In this document: positions 16,028 through 24,073 of the stretch, in pieces | Layout: every line of letters starts with the position of its first letter | How positions within the stretch are numbered: the stretch's first letter is position 1 | NCBI GenBank assembly: GCA_025057635.1 | Contig: JANXBD010000010.1 | Location: 1-35,909 of the forward strand | DNA from: Thermoflexus sp. | Lineage (GTDB): Bacteria; Chloroflexota; Anaerolineae; Thermoflexales; Thermoflexaceae | Length of the DNA: 35,909 nt | Direction of reading: 5' to 3' | Translations under genes and position numbers: made by a program | Notes under the pieces: model-generated | The model's database searches: none | What the model was told of the DNA's origin: nothing | What the model saw: only the letters and a program-made list of their open reading frames with translations

Positions 16028-16960
16028 TTAGGCTTTCGTTCTTCCTGCCTTTTCCTGAGATACAATAGCAATTCCAGTGAGGATCAGGCCTCCGCCCAGG
16101 ATCTTGATCCATGGGGGGGCCTCGCGCAAGATCACATATGCTAAGATGGTTGATCCAATCGGCTCTCCCAAGGTGGTTACGGTGACCACCGCCGCGGGCA
16201 GGTAGCGTAAGGCCCAGTTGAAGGAGGAGTGCCCGATGAATTGGGGGAAAATCGCAATCAAGGACATCCAAAAGTAGGTCTGAGGCGGATAGCCCAAGAT
16301 AGGGAGCCCAGACCCTGCCACGATCAGCAAGCAGACCAGCGCGGCAGATCCGTAGACGAGGCTGATATAGACCGGTAGGGAGAACCGGCTGCGCACTTGA
16401 CGGCCAATCATGAAATAACCCGCTACCATGATGGCCCCGATGAGGGCCAGGAGGTTGCCGACGATTGGGAGACGACCGTCCCCTTCCAGCGTGCAGCGCA
16501 GCGGCGGCCATGAACATGCATCACTGAAACCCACCACCGCGCTTCCTGCTAGGGCGATGAAAATTCCGAGGATCACCCGGGAGGTAATAGCTTCTCTTAG
16601 GAAAACCGGTGCCGCGATGGCGACGAAAGCTGGTGAGAGAGAGACCAGCACCACTGAGCTGGCTACTGTGGTGTATTCCAGCGAGGTAATCCAGGTCACA
16701 AAGTGAAACGCCAAGAAGATCCCCGATAGCCCCATCCACAGCAAATCCCGGCCCCTTAACTGCCTGAGCTCATGACGATAGCGTGTGAAGGCCACCGGAA
16801 GGATCAGCAGCGTGGCCAGGGCCAACCGGTAAGCGGCGATCACTAGAGAGGAAGCCTCGCGCTGTGCGAAGCGGATGAAAATTGAAGACATGGAAACAGC
16901 TAGGATGCCGATCAGCAGAACCAGGTATGGAGAAAGCGGCGGTTTTTCTACATTCCGCAC
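16028..16960 (-). CDS. EamA/DMT-family membrane transporter
   Basis: This is a 310-residue protein with about ten hydrophobic helices arranged as two five-helix EamA repeats. The first opens with LVLLIGILAVSMSSIFIRFAQ and contains ASSLVIAAYRLALATLL. The second contains LLALIGAIMVAGYFMIGRQ and ends with the ALRYLPAAVVTVTTLGEPIGSTILAYVILRE pattern and KILGGGLILTGI, typical of the family. Members export amino acids or other metabolites; the substrate cannot be told from sequence. The start is GTG 16960, with GGAGG eight bases upstream. The C-terminal tail is basic. Confidence 0.88.
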   Translation of the reverse strand: MRNVEKPPLSPYLVLLIGILAVSMSSIFIRFAQREASSLVIAAYRLALATLLILPVAFTRYRHELRQLRGRDLLWMGLSGIFLAFHFVTWITSLEYTTVASSVVLVSLSPAFVAIAAPVFLREAITSRVILGIFIALAGSAVVGFSDACSWPPLRCTLEGDGRLPIVGNLLALIGAIMVAGYFMIGRQVRSRFSLPVYISLVYGSAALVCLLIVAGSGLPILGYPPQTYFWMSLIAIFPQFIGHSSFNWALRYLPAAVVTVTTLGEPIGSTILAYVILREAPPWIKILGGGLILTGIAIVSQEKAGRTKA

Positions 16961-17081
16961 AGGGACTGCCTCCAGGTTGAAAGGGCTAGACGCACTTTAA
17001 GGATGATCCGCAACAGAGCTTTGAGGGTAGCCGGAGGCATCTCTAATGCGATGACGATGCTCGGATCAGCGGCGATTCCGG

Positions 17082-17087
17082 TATAAT
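17082..17087 (+). promoter_or_regulatory. possible -10 element upstream of the P-loop kinase gene
   Basis: A perfect TATAAT lies about 95 bases before the kinase start. No good -35 is found at 16-18 bases, so this is only a candidate. Confidence 0.3.
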
Positions 17088-17182
17088 TTGATTGAGCCCG
17101 TCTGGCAAATTTTCGGATGTAGGGATCTCATTACAGCCAGCTTGTCATGGTCTGACGAATAGGCAACCGGGAGCGGAGTTGG

Positions 17183-17911
17183 ATGAGGATGGAAGACCAG
17201 ACGCTTTCAGCGCCGGCTGGGAGTCGTGAAGATGGCCTAGAACGTTCATCGCGACGGGATACGAGTCTAGGAGGCCCTTCCCCTTTTCCTCTGTCCCGGG
17301 GAGCAGCTGAGGAGATAGCCGAGCGGGTGGCTCAGGCGTTGGGGATTCGTCCGATCCCTACTCCTCATCCGCGGCTGATCTTAATGGTCGGCTTACCCGG
17401 CACCGGGAAATCTACCCTCTCCCGCCGGCTGGCGGCTCTTCTACCTGCTCCAGTCGTGGAATCTGATCGGGTGCGGCGGATCATGTTCAAATGGCCTCGG
17501 CATACACTAAACGAAAGCCGGCGCATCCACCAGGTCTGTCGAACCCTGATCGAACAACTACTCCGCCAGGGCTCCTCAGTGATCTTTGATGCCACAAATC
17601 TGATCGAAGCCCACCGTGCCCTGATCTACCAGATTGCAGACCGCCTCCACATCCCCTTGGTGATCCTATTTGTTACCGCCCCAGCGGAGGTGGTGCGGGA
17701 TCGCCTGGAGAGGCGCAGGTATCGGCATTCCCATGAGGACGCTAGCGAGGCCACATGGCCAGTTTATGAGCGGATGCAGCGCTCCATGGAGCCTATCGGT
17801 CGTCCTTATCTCGAGGTGGATACTTCCCAGGATCTAGAAGCTTTGTTTCCCCGGATCATCCAAGCGGTTTATCAAGCCACTCCTTTTCGGATGGAATCCC
17901 GCCAGCCGTAG
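17183..17911 (+). CDS. P-loop kinase (AAA_33 / polynucleotide-kinase-like)
   Basis: The 242-residue protein has a low-complexity hydrophilic N terminus (about 1-40) and then a compact ATP-binding kinase. Walker A GLPGTGKST is at 70-78. VVESDRVRR follows (the acidic residue after strand 2 that binds substrate or metal), then GSSVIFDATNL (Walker-B-like, as in T4 Pnk, zeta-toxin and gluconate-kinase-like proteins). The lid arginines are in RDRLERRRYR. Such proteins phosphorylate nucleic-acid ends, small molecules or antibiotics; which one cannot be told. No antitoxin-like partner is adjacent, so I would not call it a zeta toxin. An ATG six bases further on is an equally possible start. Confidence 0.7.
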   Translation: MRMEDQTLSAPAGSREDGLERSSRRDTSLGGPSPFPLSRGAAEEIAERVAQALGIRPIPTPHPRLILMVGLPGTGKSTLSRRLAALLPAPVVESDRVRRIMFKWPRHTLNESRRIHQVCRTLIEQLLRQGSSVIFDATNLIEAHRALIYQIADRLHIPLVILFVTAPAEVVRDRLERRRYRHSHEDASEATWPVYERMQRSMEPIGRPYLEVDTSQDLEALFPRIIQAVYQATPFRMESRQP

Positions 17912-18085
17912 AGGAGCCGGCCATTCTTCCTAGTGTATTCGGCTTCAGAACTTTCCTAAAAATCTTCTGCATGTCTATTCCTTATTCGCTTCGGAAGCAT
18001 TTCTGTGATGAGGCATCTCTTGAGAACTCCGCTTCATAGATCGTTCCGGCGAGCTAGCATGGCTTCGTTCAGTTGAGGAGGAATC

Positions 18086-18658
18086 GTGAAGTTAGAGGAC
18101 GAGCTTGCATTCATTCGAGAAGGGATAGCCATCCTCGAAGACTATCTGGATTCGGATCTGGTTTACTGGTCTCTTCGTCCCTTCTCGGCCTCCTTGCCGT
18201 TGTTCAGCCTTGGAGGGATGCTGGAGAGCCTGCGGCGATTGGAGGGGCTTCGAGACCAGCTTCCGCTATCAGTCCAATCTGAGCTGGAGCGGCTGAAGGC
18301 CCAGCTAGAGCAGTTGCGAGAAGCTCGACGCGACCGCTATCGGCGAAAATTAGAGAGAGAGCTAGACAGCCGCTTAAGCGCCTGGGCATGGTATTTAGAG
18401 GATTATGAACGGCATCCGGAGGAAATCGCTGCGAGCTATCCCGCTCAGTCCCACATTCGTGTCAAGATTGATCTCCTCCTGGAAGAGGGAGAGCGCATAG
18501 GGATAGATACGGAGAAAATTCGGAGCCGATTGAGCGAGCTAGATCAAATCCTACGGCGCAACTGGAATCCAGGCCCTTTCTTATGGGAAGAGCCTGTGCA
18601 GAATGTGTTTCCAGCGCATCGCTTTTGGTGGCTTTACGGACGACCTCGAGGCCGCTGA
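18086..18658 (+). CDS. charged helical protein, unknown function
   Basis: The 190-residue reading starts at GTG 18086, with GAGGAGG upstream. It is soluble and strongly charged, with predicted long helices. An N-terminal acidic part (KLEDELAFIREGIAILEDYLDSD) is followed by a central stretch of heptad-like Leu/Arg/Glu residues (about 60-100, LERLKAQLEQLREARRD) that could form a coiled coil. The C-terminal tail is aromatic (PAHRFWWLYGRPRGR). No catalytic motif is seen and I do not recognise the family. It stands between the P-loop kinase and the metal ATPase on the same strand, with gaps of about 170-220 bases, so an operon is uncertain. Confidence 0.6.
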   Translation: MKLEDELAFIREGIAILEDYLDSDLVYWSLRPFSASLPLFSLGGMLESLRRLEGLRDQLPLSVQSELERLKAQLEQLREARRDRYRRKLERELDSRLSAWAWYLEDYERHPEEIAASYPAQSHIRVKIDLLLEEGERIGIDTEKIRSRLSELDQILRRNWNPGPFLWEEPVQNVFPAHRFWWLYGRPRGR

Positions 18659-18877
18659 GAAGGGCGGAGATGAACCTGCGCTGAGGATTCAGGCGGTTGG
18701 AGTTGCCTGTATCCACAAATCATGATCGCGAACGGAACGCTCGGCAACGGGGATCAAAGTGATCCGAATACAGTGAAAGTAAAGTAAAGTTGGGCTTTTG
18801 GTCCTAATCCTTATCCTTCATAAGGCGTTTCTCCTCATAGCATGTCACATACGCTTGCCCAGCAGGAGAATCTCGGT

Positions 18878-20977
18878 ATGGCGAAAATGCAGCTCCTTGA
18901 GGTGCCCATCCAGGGGATGGACTGCGCCGAATGCGTCCTGCACGTTCAACAAGCCATCGCCAACCTGCCTGGGGTCGAGTCGGTCCATGTCCTTTTGTCC
19001 TCCGAGAAAGCCATCGTCCGGGTGGATCCCACCCGGGTGGATTGGTCGGCGATCCGTAAAGCGGTGGAGAGCGCAGGCTATTCGGTCCCGGACTCCGCTG
19101 TGCCATCGGCTGCTCCCGCAGGCGCTTTCATCCGCCGCATGCGGATGTGGCTGGCCCTCGTGTTCAGCGGGGTCCTGATCATCGTGGTCGCCGGGGAGTG
19201 GCTGGGTCTGTTCGAGAAACTGAATAAGCTTGTTCCTCTCCCCATCGGCGCTGCCTTCGTCATCGTAGGCGGCTTTCCGGTCTTTCGCAACGTCGTGCGG
19301 GCTGCCCTGAAGCGGCGAATCACCGCCCATGCCCTGATGACGCTCGGTGCCATGGCCGCTCTCGCCGTCGGCGACTGGGCAGCGGCGGCGATCGTGGTGG
19401 TGTTCATGCGGGTCGGCGATTCGATAGAGCGCTTCACCGCTGAAGGCGCCCGCCGTGCTGTGAAAGAACTCATCGCCATGGCACCGCAAACCGCCCGCGT
19501 GGAACGCAACGGCGCGGAAGTGGAAGTGCCGGTGACGGAGGTGCAAGTTGGCGAAATCGTGGTCATTCGCCCAGGAGAGAGGATCCCGGTGGATGGCGAG
19601 GTGATCGCCGGACATGCCACCGTGGATCAATCCGCGATCACCGGCGAGTCCATGCCCGTGGAAGTGGCGAGGGGTTCGCATGTTTTCGCGGCCACCATTG
19701 TAAAGCTGGGCAGTCTGCGGGTGAAAACGCTGCGCGTGGGCGCGGAAACCACGTTCGGGCGCGTGATCAAAATGGTGGAGGAGGCGGAAGCCCATCGGGC
19801 CGATGTCCAGCGCCTCGCCGATCGGTTCAGCGCGTGTTACTTGCCGGTGGTGGCCGGGATCGCCGCTCTGACCTTCCTCATCAGCCGCAATCCCCTGGCC
19901 GCCGCCGCCGTCCTGGTCGTGGCATGTTCCTGTTCCTTCGCCCTGGCCACGCCAGTGGCGATGCTGGCCTCCATCGGCGCCAGCGCCAGGCGCGGCGTGC
20001 TGATCAAGGGCGGCAAGTATCTCGAAGCGCTGGCGCGCGCGGACGTCGTGCTGGTCGATAAAACCGGCACGCTTACGTTGGGGCGACCCCAAATCACCGA
20101 TGTGGTTCCGCTGAACGACATGTCCCCGTCCGAAATCCTGGCTCTCGCCGCTTCCGCGGAACGCTACTCGGAACACCCCCTCGCCGAGGCGGTGCGGGAG
20201 GCGGCCCGCGCTCACGATCTGCCGCTTGCCGAACCTCAGGACTTTGAGGCAATCCCCGGCATGGGCGTCCGAGCGAGGGTGAATGGCCACTTGGTCACCG
20301 TTGGCAACCGCCGGTTGGTTCCAGCGCCAGAATCTTTGTCCCTCGCCCGATCATTAGAGGAACAGGGCAAGACGCTCCTGTGGGTCGCCCTGAACGGGAA
20401 GCTGGCGGCTATCCTCGCGGCCTCCGACACGCTCCGCCCTGAGGTCCCCGCTGCCCTCGCTGAACTGCGCGCCCTCGGCATCCAGCGGGTGGAACTGCTT
20501 ACAGGCGACAACGAACGGGTTGCCGCCGAGCTGGCTGGAAAACTCGGCGTGCCCTATCGAGCGAATCTGTTGCCCGAAGATAAGATCCGGGTGGTGAAAG
20601 ATTATCAGGCGAAAGGGCACACGGTGGTGATGATCGGGGACGGTGTGAACGATGCGCCCGCCCTGGCCCAGGCGGACGTCGGTATCGCCATGGGTGTGGC
20701 GGGGACAGACATCGCCATCGAAGCCGCTTCCATCGCCCTGATGCGGGAGGACTGGAGGCGAATCCCCGAGGTTTTGCGGATTGCCCGGCGCACGATGGGG
20801 GTGGTCCGGATGAACCTCGCCTTCACCGCCATCTACAACCTGGTTGGCTTGGCGCTGGCTGCTCTGGGCATCTTGCCGCTCCCCCTCGCGGCGGCCGCCC
20901 AGTCCTTGCCGGATCTGGGGATCCTGGCCAATTCCGCACGGCTGTTGCGGCAGGGTCATGGATCCGCTTCGCCGTAA
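18878..20977 (+). CDS. heavy-metal translocating P1B-type ATPase with unusual CSC motif
   Basis: This 699-residue cation pump has an N-terminal HMA domain with the metal-binding pair Cys16/Cys19 (GMDCAEC), then membrane helices and the actuator loop (DQSAITGESMPVE, the TGES motif). Helix M6 follows, then the phosphorylation site DKTGTLT (Asp394), the P1B HP motif in SEHPLAEAV, and the hinge GDGVNDAPALAQAD. The M6 metal site reads ACSCSFALATP (Cys350-Ser351-Cys352), where most family members have CPC, SPC, CPH or TPC. The last helices contain QSLPDLGILANSARLL, unlike the canonical copper pattern, so the metal is unclear. I use ATG 18878, with AGGAG nine bases upstream; ATG 18842 gives 12 more residues but lacks a ribosome site. 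A palindrome GGATCA-AAG-TGATCC near 18752-18766 could be an operator. Confidence 0.88.
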   Translation: MAKMQLLEVPIQGMDCAECVLHVQQAIANLPGVESVHVLLSSEKAIVRVDPTRVDWSAIRKAVESAGYSVPDSAVPSAAPAGAFIRRMRMWLALVFSGVLIIVVAGEWLGLFEKLNKLVPLPIGAAFVIVGGFPVFRNVVRAALKRRITAHALMTLGAMAALAVGDWAAAAIVVVFMRVGDSIERFTAEGARRAVKELIAMAPQTARVERNGAEVEVPVTEVQVGEIVVIRPGERIPVDGEVIAGHATVDQSAITGESMPVEVARGSHVFAATIVKLGSLRVKTLRVGAETTFGRVIKMVEEAEAHRADVQRLADRFSACYLPVVAGIAALTFLISRNPLAAAAVLVVACSCSFALATPVAMLASIGASARRGVLIKGGKYLEALARADVVLVDKTGTLTLGRPQITDVVPLNDMSPSEILALAASAERYSEHPLAEAVREAARAHDLPLAEPQDFEAIPGMGVRARVNGHLVTVGNRRLVPAPESLSLARSLEEQGKTLLWVALNGKLAAILAASDTLRPEVPAALAELRALGIQRVELLTGDNERVAAELAGKLGVPYRANLLPEDKIRVVKDYQAKGHTVVMIGDGVNDAPALAQADVGIAMGVAGTDIAIEAASIALMREDWRRIPEVLRIARRTMGVVRMNLAFTAIYNLVGLALAALGILPLPLAAAAQSLPDLGILANSARLLRQGHGSASP

Positions 20978-21203
20978 CCTTTCTCGTCTCGTGGTTTTGG
21001 GGGCGCGGATCGCTGGAGGCCGTTCGCAATCCATGAACAGGAATCCCGATTGGGCCGTTGGGCAAAAAGGACGGACCAACCTGTGCTTGGAGCCAGCGCA
21101 TCGATCAGCGCCGCCGCTCGAGGGCGAGTCGTCGGGCAGTGATGCTGGGGTTCCCTTTGCCACTTCACAACCGGAAACGGCGATGGAAAGGAGGGGATCA
21201 CCG

Positions 21204-21587
21204 ATGAACGTTCTTCTTTGGATCCTGCAAGGCGTGTTGGGGGTCTATTTCTTCATCACCGGGATTGTCCATTTTATTGTTCCCCCCGGTCTGCCTGCCC
21301 CGATGGCCTGGATGTATGAGTTGCCCCCTGCCTTACATTATCTGAGCGGCACGGCCGAGATTTTGGCCGGACTGGGGCTGATCCTACCTGGTCTCACTCG
21401 CATTCAGACCCGCCTGATTCCTCTGGCAGCCCTCGGCCTGGTGCTGGTCATGCTGGGCGCAGCGATCTGGCATTTATCACGGAACGAGTTCCAAAGTATC
21501 GTTATGAATCTGATCCTCGGCGGGCTGGCGGGTTTCGTGGCGTATGGCCGGTGGCGATTGAGTCCGTTGAAAGAGGTGGGGAAATAG
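21204..21587 (+). CDS. DoxX-like membrane protein
   Basis: This 127-residue protein has four hydrophobic helices. ILQGVLGVYFFITGIVHF (about 6-24) is followed by HYLSGTAEILAGLGLILPGL (about 45-65), which matches the DoxX 'G.xEI.xGxxL' pattern. Further helices are at about 72-90 and 98-115. DoxX family members are small quinone- or redox-associated membrane proteins of mostly unknown role. The start ATG has a clear AGGAGGGG site; the open frame extends upstream but overlaps the ATPase gene. It lies 226 bases downstream of the P-type ATPase on the same strand. Confidence 0.8.
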   Translation: MNVLLWILQGVLGVYFFITGIVHFIVPPGLPAPMAWMYELPPALHYLSGTAEILAGLGLILPGLTRIQTRLIPLAALGLVLVMLGAAIWHLSRNEFQSIVMNLILGGLAGFVAYGRWRLSPLKEVGK

Positions 21588-21722
21588 GCTTTGCCTAACG
21601 GTTGTGATCATCCTTCACACCCTACAGGTTGCTTTCAAGCTCCTTGAAGAGGTTGGGGAGTAGGGCGTCACCAAGAGGAAGAAGTTGACGCCGAGGTCGG
21701 TCCTGTGCATGATCGATCTGTT

Positions 21723-21760
21723 GGCGCAGGCTGCCAGTCTCGCTGTTCTGGGCCTGCGCC
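21723..21760 (+). ncRNA. hairpin at the 5' side of a structured RNA candidate
   Basis: GGCGCAGGC (21723-21731) pairs perfectly with GCCTGCGCC (21752-21760), leaving a 20-base loop. It is the first of three stems in the 200-base element that ends at the terminator at 21886-21914. Confidence 0.45.
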
Positions 21761-21782
21761 CCCTGGGTGCGCCATCCCACAG

Positions 21783-21853
21783 AAAGGAGGTGATGCGACA
21801 TGGACGAAAAACGTTGGACAGACCGGAAGGAGGTGGGCCGTCGCATCACCTCC
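21783..21853 (+). promoter_or_regulatory. Shine-Dalgarno / anti-Shine-Dalgarno mimic switch
   Basis: AAAGGAGGTGAT (21783-21794) matches the full complement of the usual 16S 3' end and stands nine bases before an ATG. GGAGGTGATGCGAC (21786-21799) pairs perfectly over 14 bp with GTCGCATCACCTCC (21840-21853), which would hide the ribosome site. The same CACCTCC (21847-21853) can instead pair with a nearer GGAGGTG (21829-21835). The two helices exclude each other, as in an attenuator or thermometer. Confidence 0.5.
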
Positions 21854-21865
21854 GGTGAACGCTGA
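21800..21865 (+). CDS. 21-codon small ORF with a maximal ribosome-binding site
   Basis: The ATG at 21800 is preceded by an unusually complete Shine-Dalgarno sequence, and the frame ends with TGA 21863-21865. The peptide is basic and hydrophilic (MDEKRWTDRKEVGRR then ITSGER), with no membrane segment. Codons 14-18 are part of the stem that can mask the ribosome site. It could be a small protein, a leader peptide or just the reading of a structural RNA. Nothing lies downstream except a terminator and the convergent rpoD, so a leader role for a downstream gene is not supported. Confidence 0.4.
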   Translation: MDEKRWTDRKEVGRRITSGER

Positions 21866-21885
21866 TCTGCGACGGCCCGCCGGGA

Positions 21886-21920
21886 GAGGCCGCTTCCAAA
21901 CCGGGAGCGGCCTCTTCATT
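21886..21920 (+). terminator. intrinsic terminator, plus strand
   Basis: GAGGCCGCT (21886-21894) pairs with AGCGGCCTC (21906-21914), followed by TTCATTTCTC. It ends the small structured transcript or the DoxX operon. Confidence 0.75.
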
Positions 21921-21931
21921 TCTCTCCAGAA

Positions 21932-21975
21932 ATAAAACCGGACCGGCGCCTTAGGCGGCCGGCCCGGTCTTGGAA
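21932..21975 (-). terminator. probable terminator of rpoD, minus strand
   Basis: On the minus strand a GC-rich imperfect stem (ACCGGGCCGGCC with GGCGCCGGTCCGGT) is followed by TTTATTTC. It lies just after the rpoD stop codon and faces the plus-strand terminator. Confidence 0.65.
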
Positions 21976-22001
21976 GTCTGCCGCAGGGGAAGGAAACCGC
22001 T

Positions 22002-23210
22002 TTACGTCAGGAACTCTCGTAACTGGCGGCTTCGGCGCGGATGGCGCAGGCGACGCAGGGCGCGTCCTTCGATCTGACGGATGCGTTCCCGTGTCAGTCC
22101 AAACTTCTTCCCCACTTCTTCTAGGGTGTAGCAGCGCCCATTCACCAAGCCAAATCGCAGCCGCAGAATCCGGGCCTCTCGAGGGCTTAAGGTGGAAAGG
22201 ATCTCCTCGATCTTCTCCCGAAGCAGGTTTTGGTAGGCGATCTGGTTCGGAGAGGGTGAGGACTCATCCTCGATGAAGTAACCTAGCTCGTCCTCTTCGT
22301 CCTCTCCTACGGGGTTCTCCAAGCTTAGGGGCTGCCAGGAAACCCGGAACATCCATTCTACCTTTCGAGGATCCACCCCCAGCTCGGCGGCAATCTCCTC
22401 CGCCGTCGGCTTGCGGCCCAAGCTCTGCTCTAGTTCATGGGCCACCCGATATAGTTTGCGAATTCGGTCACTCATGTGGACTGGAACCCGGATGGTTCGG
22501 CTCTGATCGGCAATGGCCCGGGTGATGGTTTGGCGGATCCACCACGTGGCGTAGGTGCTGAAGCGATATCCCCGTCGGTAATCGAACTTCTCCACTGCCT
22601 TCATCAGCCCTAAGTTGCCTTCCTGGATTAGGTCTAGGAAGGGCACTCCGCGGCCCATGTATTTCTTGGCGATGCTCACCACTAGACGCGTGTTGGCTTT
22701 AATTAGGTGCTCTCGCGCCTTGCGGCCCTCTTCGATCAGCCGTTCTAAGCGGGCCCGCTGCTGTGGGGAGAGCCGGTGGGATTCCTGCAGTCGTCGGGCG
22801 GCTTGCTGCCCCCGGAACACCTGCCGGGCTAGTCGCACTTCCTCTTCGCTGGTGAGCAGGGGCACACGAGCCATCTCCTTCAGATAGAGGCCAACAGTGT
22901 CGTTCACGTCGATGTCCGCCAGATCATCATCTTCTCCTAGGACAACATCGCTGGTTTCGAGGTGTTCTTCCGCTTCCTCCTCTTCTTCCTCCTCGATCTC
23001 ACGCAGGAAGCGCTCTTCTTCCTCAATGTTGATCCGCGAATCATCATACAGCTCGATTCCTGCCTCTTGCAGCCAAAGGCAGATCTCGTCCAGCTCCTCG
23101 GGGGACTCCTCAACTTCCGGGTAGATCTCTAGGATATCTGTGACGGTGAGGTAACCTTGCCGCTCCGCTAGGGAAAGAAGCTCTCCGAGAATTTCATCAA
23201 AGCTAGCCAT
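22002..23210 (-). CDS. rpoD: primary sigma factor (RpoD/SigA, sigma-70)
   Basis: The 402-residue protein has the housekeeping sigma layout. A short region 1.1 is at about 1-55. An unusually acidic linker (63-82, mostly Glu) follows, then region 1.2 ([22 protein letters not shown], about 103-124). Region 2 has [40 protein letters not shown] and [21 protein letters not shown], which melt and read the -10 element. Region 3 is present, and region 4 has [15 protein letters not shown] and the helix-turn-helix [28 protein letters not shown], which reads the -35. That match to group 1 factors, plus consensus TTGACR/TATAAT promoters in this window, supports the primary factor. It lies 26 bases after the DUF177 gene and shares its promoter. 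Confidence 0.95.
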   Translation of the reverse strand: MASFDEILGELLSLAERQGYLTVTDILEIYPEVEESPEELDEICLWLQEAGIELYDDSRINIEEEERFLREIEEEEEEEAEEHLETSDVVLGEDDDLADIDVNDTVGLYLKEMARVPLLTSEEEVRLARQVFRGQQAARRLQESHRLSPQQRARLERLIEEGRKAREHLIKANTRLVVSIAKKYMGRGVPFLDLIQEGNLGLMKAVEKFDYRRGYRFSTYATWWIRQTITRAIADQSRTIRVPVHMSDRIRKLYRVAHELEQSLGRKPTAEEIAAELGVDPRKVEWMFRVSWQPLSLENPVGEDEEDELGYFIEDESSPSPNQIAYQNLLREKIEEILSTLSPREARILRLRFGLVNGRCYTLEEVGKKFGLTRERIRQIEGRALRRLRHPRRSRQLREFLT

Positions 23211-23236
23211 TGTCGCTCCTCTCCGAGATCATCTGA

Positions 23237-23740
23237 TCACTTGAATAACTGGGCAGATGGTAGAACAGTCCAACGAGGATCCGGCTCGTTTATGCATTCA
23301 CATTTTCCCTCGTTTAGGTTGTGACCGCACTCTGGGCATAGCCCCCGGCAACCCGGCCGACAGAGGACCCGCAGCGGGGTGTTCAGCAGGATGTGCTCCC
23401 GTAGTGGCGCTGTCAGGAAGAGATAGCCATCGTGGGTGACCGCATAGAAAGCCTCCCCAGGTATATCGACCGGGGAAAGGTGGAAGGCTTCCTCAAATTC
23501 GAAGGACATGGGAAAGAGAACCGGCTCCAGGCAGCGGGCACACGGTATGCGGATCTGTGTGGAGATCACTCCGGAGGCAAGGAGCCGACAGTCCGAGCGG
23601 ACTAACTCAATCTCCCCCTTGAGATAATCCACCTGCACTTGATCGCCCAGGTCCCCCGGTCCTTCGTCTAAGGATAACACCATTCGACTTCCGATCGGTG
23701 CACCCACCAATCCACTAACTTGATAGCGTAGCATTTTCAT
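23237..23740 (-). CDS. DUF177 / YceD family protein (large-subunit rRNA accumulation)
   Basis: The start is ATG 23740 with GGAGGG six bases upstream, giving 167 residues; the longer open frame would begin inside the -35 box of its own promoter. The protein has the DUF177 pattern: an N-terminal beta-rich part, LLASGVISTQIRIPCARCLEPV (first Cys pair), an acidic strand EFEEAFHLSP, and a Cys-rich tail CRPGCRGLCPECGHNLNEGKCEC that looks like a small zinc site. In other bacteria and in plants the family is needed for 23S rRNA accumulation and usually sits next to rpmF. Here it is followed by rpoD instead. It is the first gene of a two-gene operon. Confidence 0.88.
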   Translation of the reverse strand: MKMLRYQVSGLVGAPIGSRMVLSLDEGPGDLGDQVQVDYLKGEIELVRSDCRLLASGVISTQIRIPCARCLEPVLFPMSFEFEEAFHLSPVDIPGEAFYAVTHDGYLFLTAPLREHILLNTPLRVLCRPGCRGLCPECGHNLNEGKCECINEPDPRWTVLPSAQLFK

Positions 23741-23752
23741 AAGAACCCTCCA

Positions 23753-23782
23753 GGCCGGGCCACGGGACTCTGTGGCCGGGCC
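23753..23782 (-). promoter_or_regulatory. perfect leader hairpin in front of the DUF177-rpoD operon
   Basis: An 11-bp perfect inverted repeat (GGCCGGGCCAC 23753-23763, GTGGCCGGGCC 23772-23782) with an 8-base loop lies in the 5' leader. It ends immediately before the TGGAGGG ribosome site. There is no U run, so it is not an ordinary terminator. Confidence 0.6.
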
Positions 23783-23815
23783 CCGGGTGAAATCATTCGA
23801 ATATTCACAAGCCGG

Positions 23816-23845
23816 ATTATAGCATATTCGAGCCTTTGTCGTCAA
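23816..23845 (-). promoter_or_regulatory. sigma-70 type promoter of DUF177-rpoD
   Basis: On the minus strand TTGACG (23845-23840) and TATAAT (23821-23816) have an 18-base spacer, predicting a start near 23809. If region-4/region-2 recognition is standard, sigma would promote its own gene. Confidence 0.88.
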
Positions 23846-24073
23846 GCCGAAGGTTGGAATTTCTTTAACAAGCGGAACGCCCTAAGGCTGCTCCTCGAAT
23901 CCCGCGACAGCAAATCCAAGGAGTTTGCAAGATGTGAGTGATCGATTTGTTCTTCAATAGCGCTGTGAGCGGATTTTATGAATTAGTTTTTGTTTGTAAT
24001 TTCGCTGATCTGTTAAATGTATCCTTTACAAGGATAGCGAAGGGCATCCAGGCCATCTACGCTTTCTTTATGA
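23846..24073. other. AT-rich intergenic region with a small hairpin
   Basis: No gene is supported. The stretch 23935-24050 is notably AT-rich compared with its surroundings. A perfect 7-bp hairpin TATCCTT-TAC-AAGGATA (24020-24036) lies 38 bases after the PH-domain gene stop. On the minus strand it is followed by CATTTAAC, so it may be a weak terminator. Confidence 0.4.

Noticed and set aside
17183-17911. Zeta-toxin reading of the P-loop kinase
   Set aside because: No small antitoxin-like gene is adjacent, and the motifs are shared by many unrelated small kinases.
18845-20290. 481-codon minus-strand open frame opposite the P-type ATPase
   Set aside because: It is exactly antisense to a well-supported ATPase, and its translation is His/Asp/Gly-rich without motifs, a common by-product of GC-rich codon use.
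23741-23845. Upstream in-frame extension of the DUF177 gene
   Set aside because: Its ATG falls within the -35 box of the promoter, and it would translate the leader hairpin.
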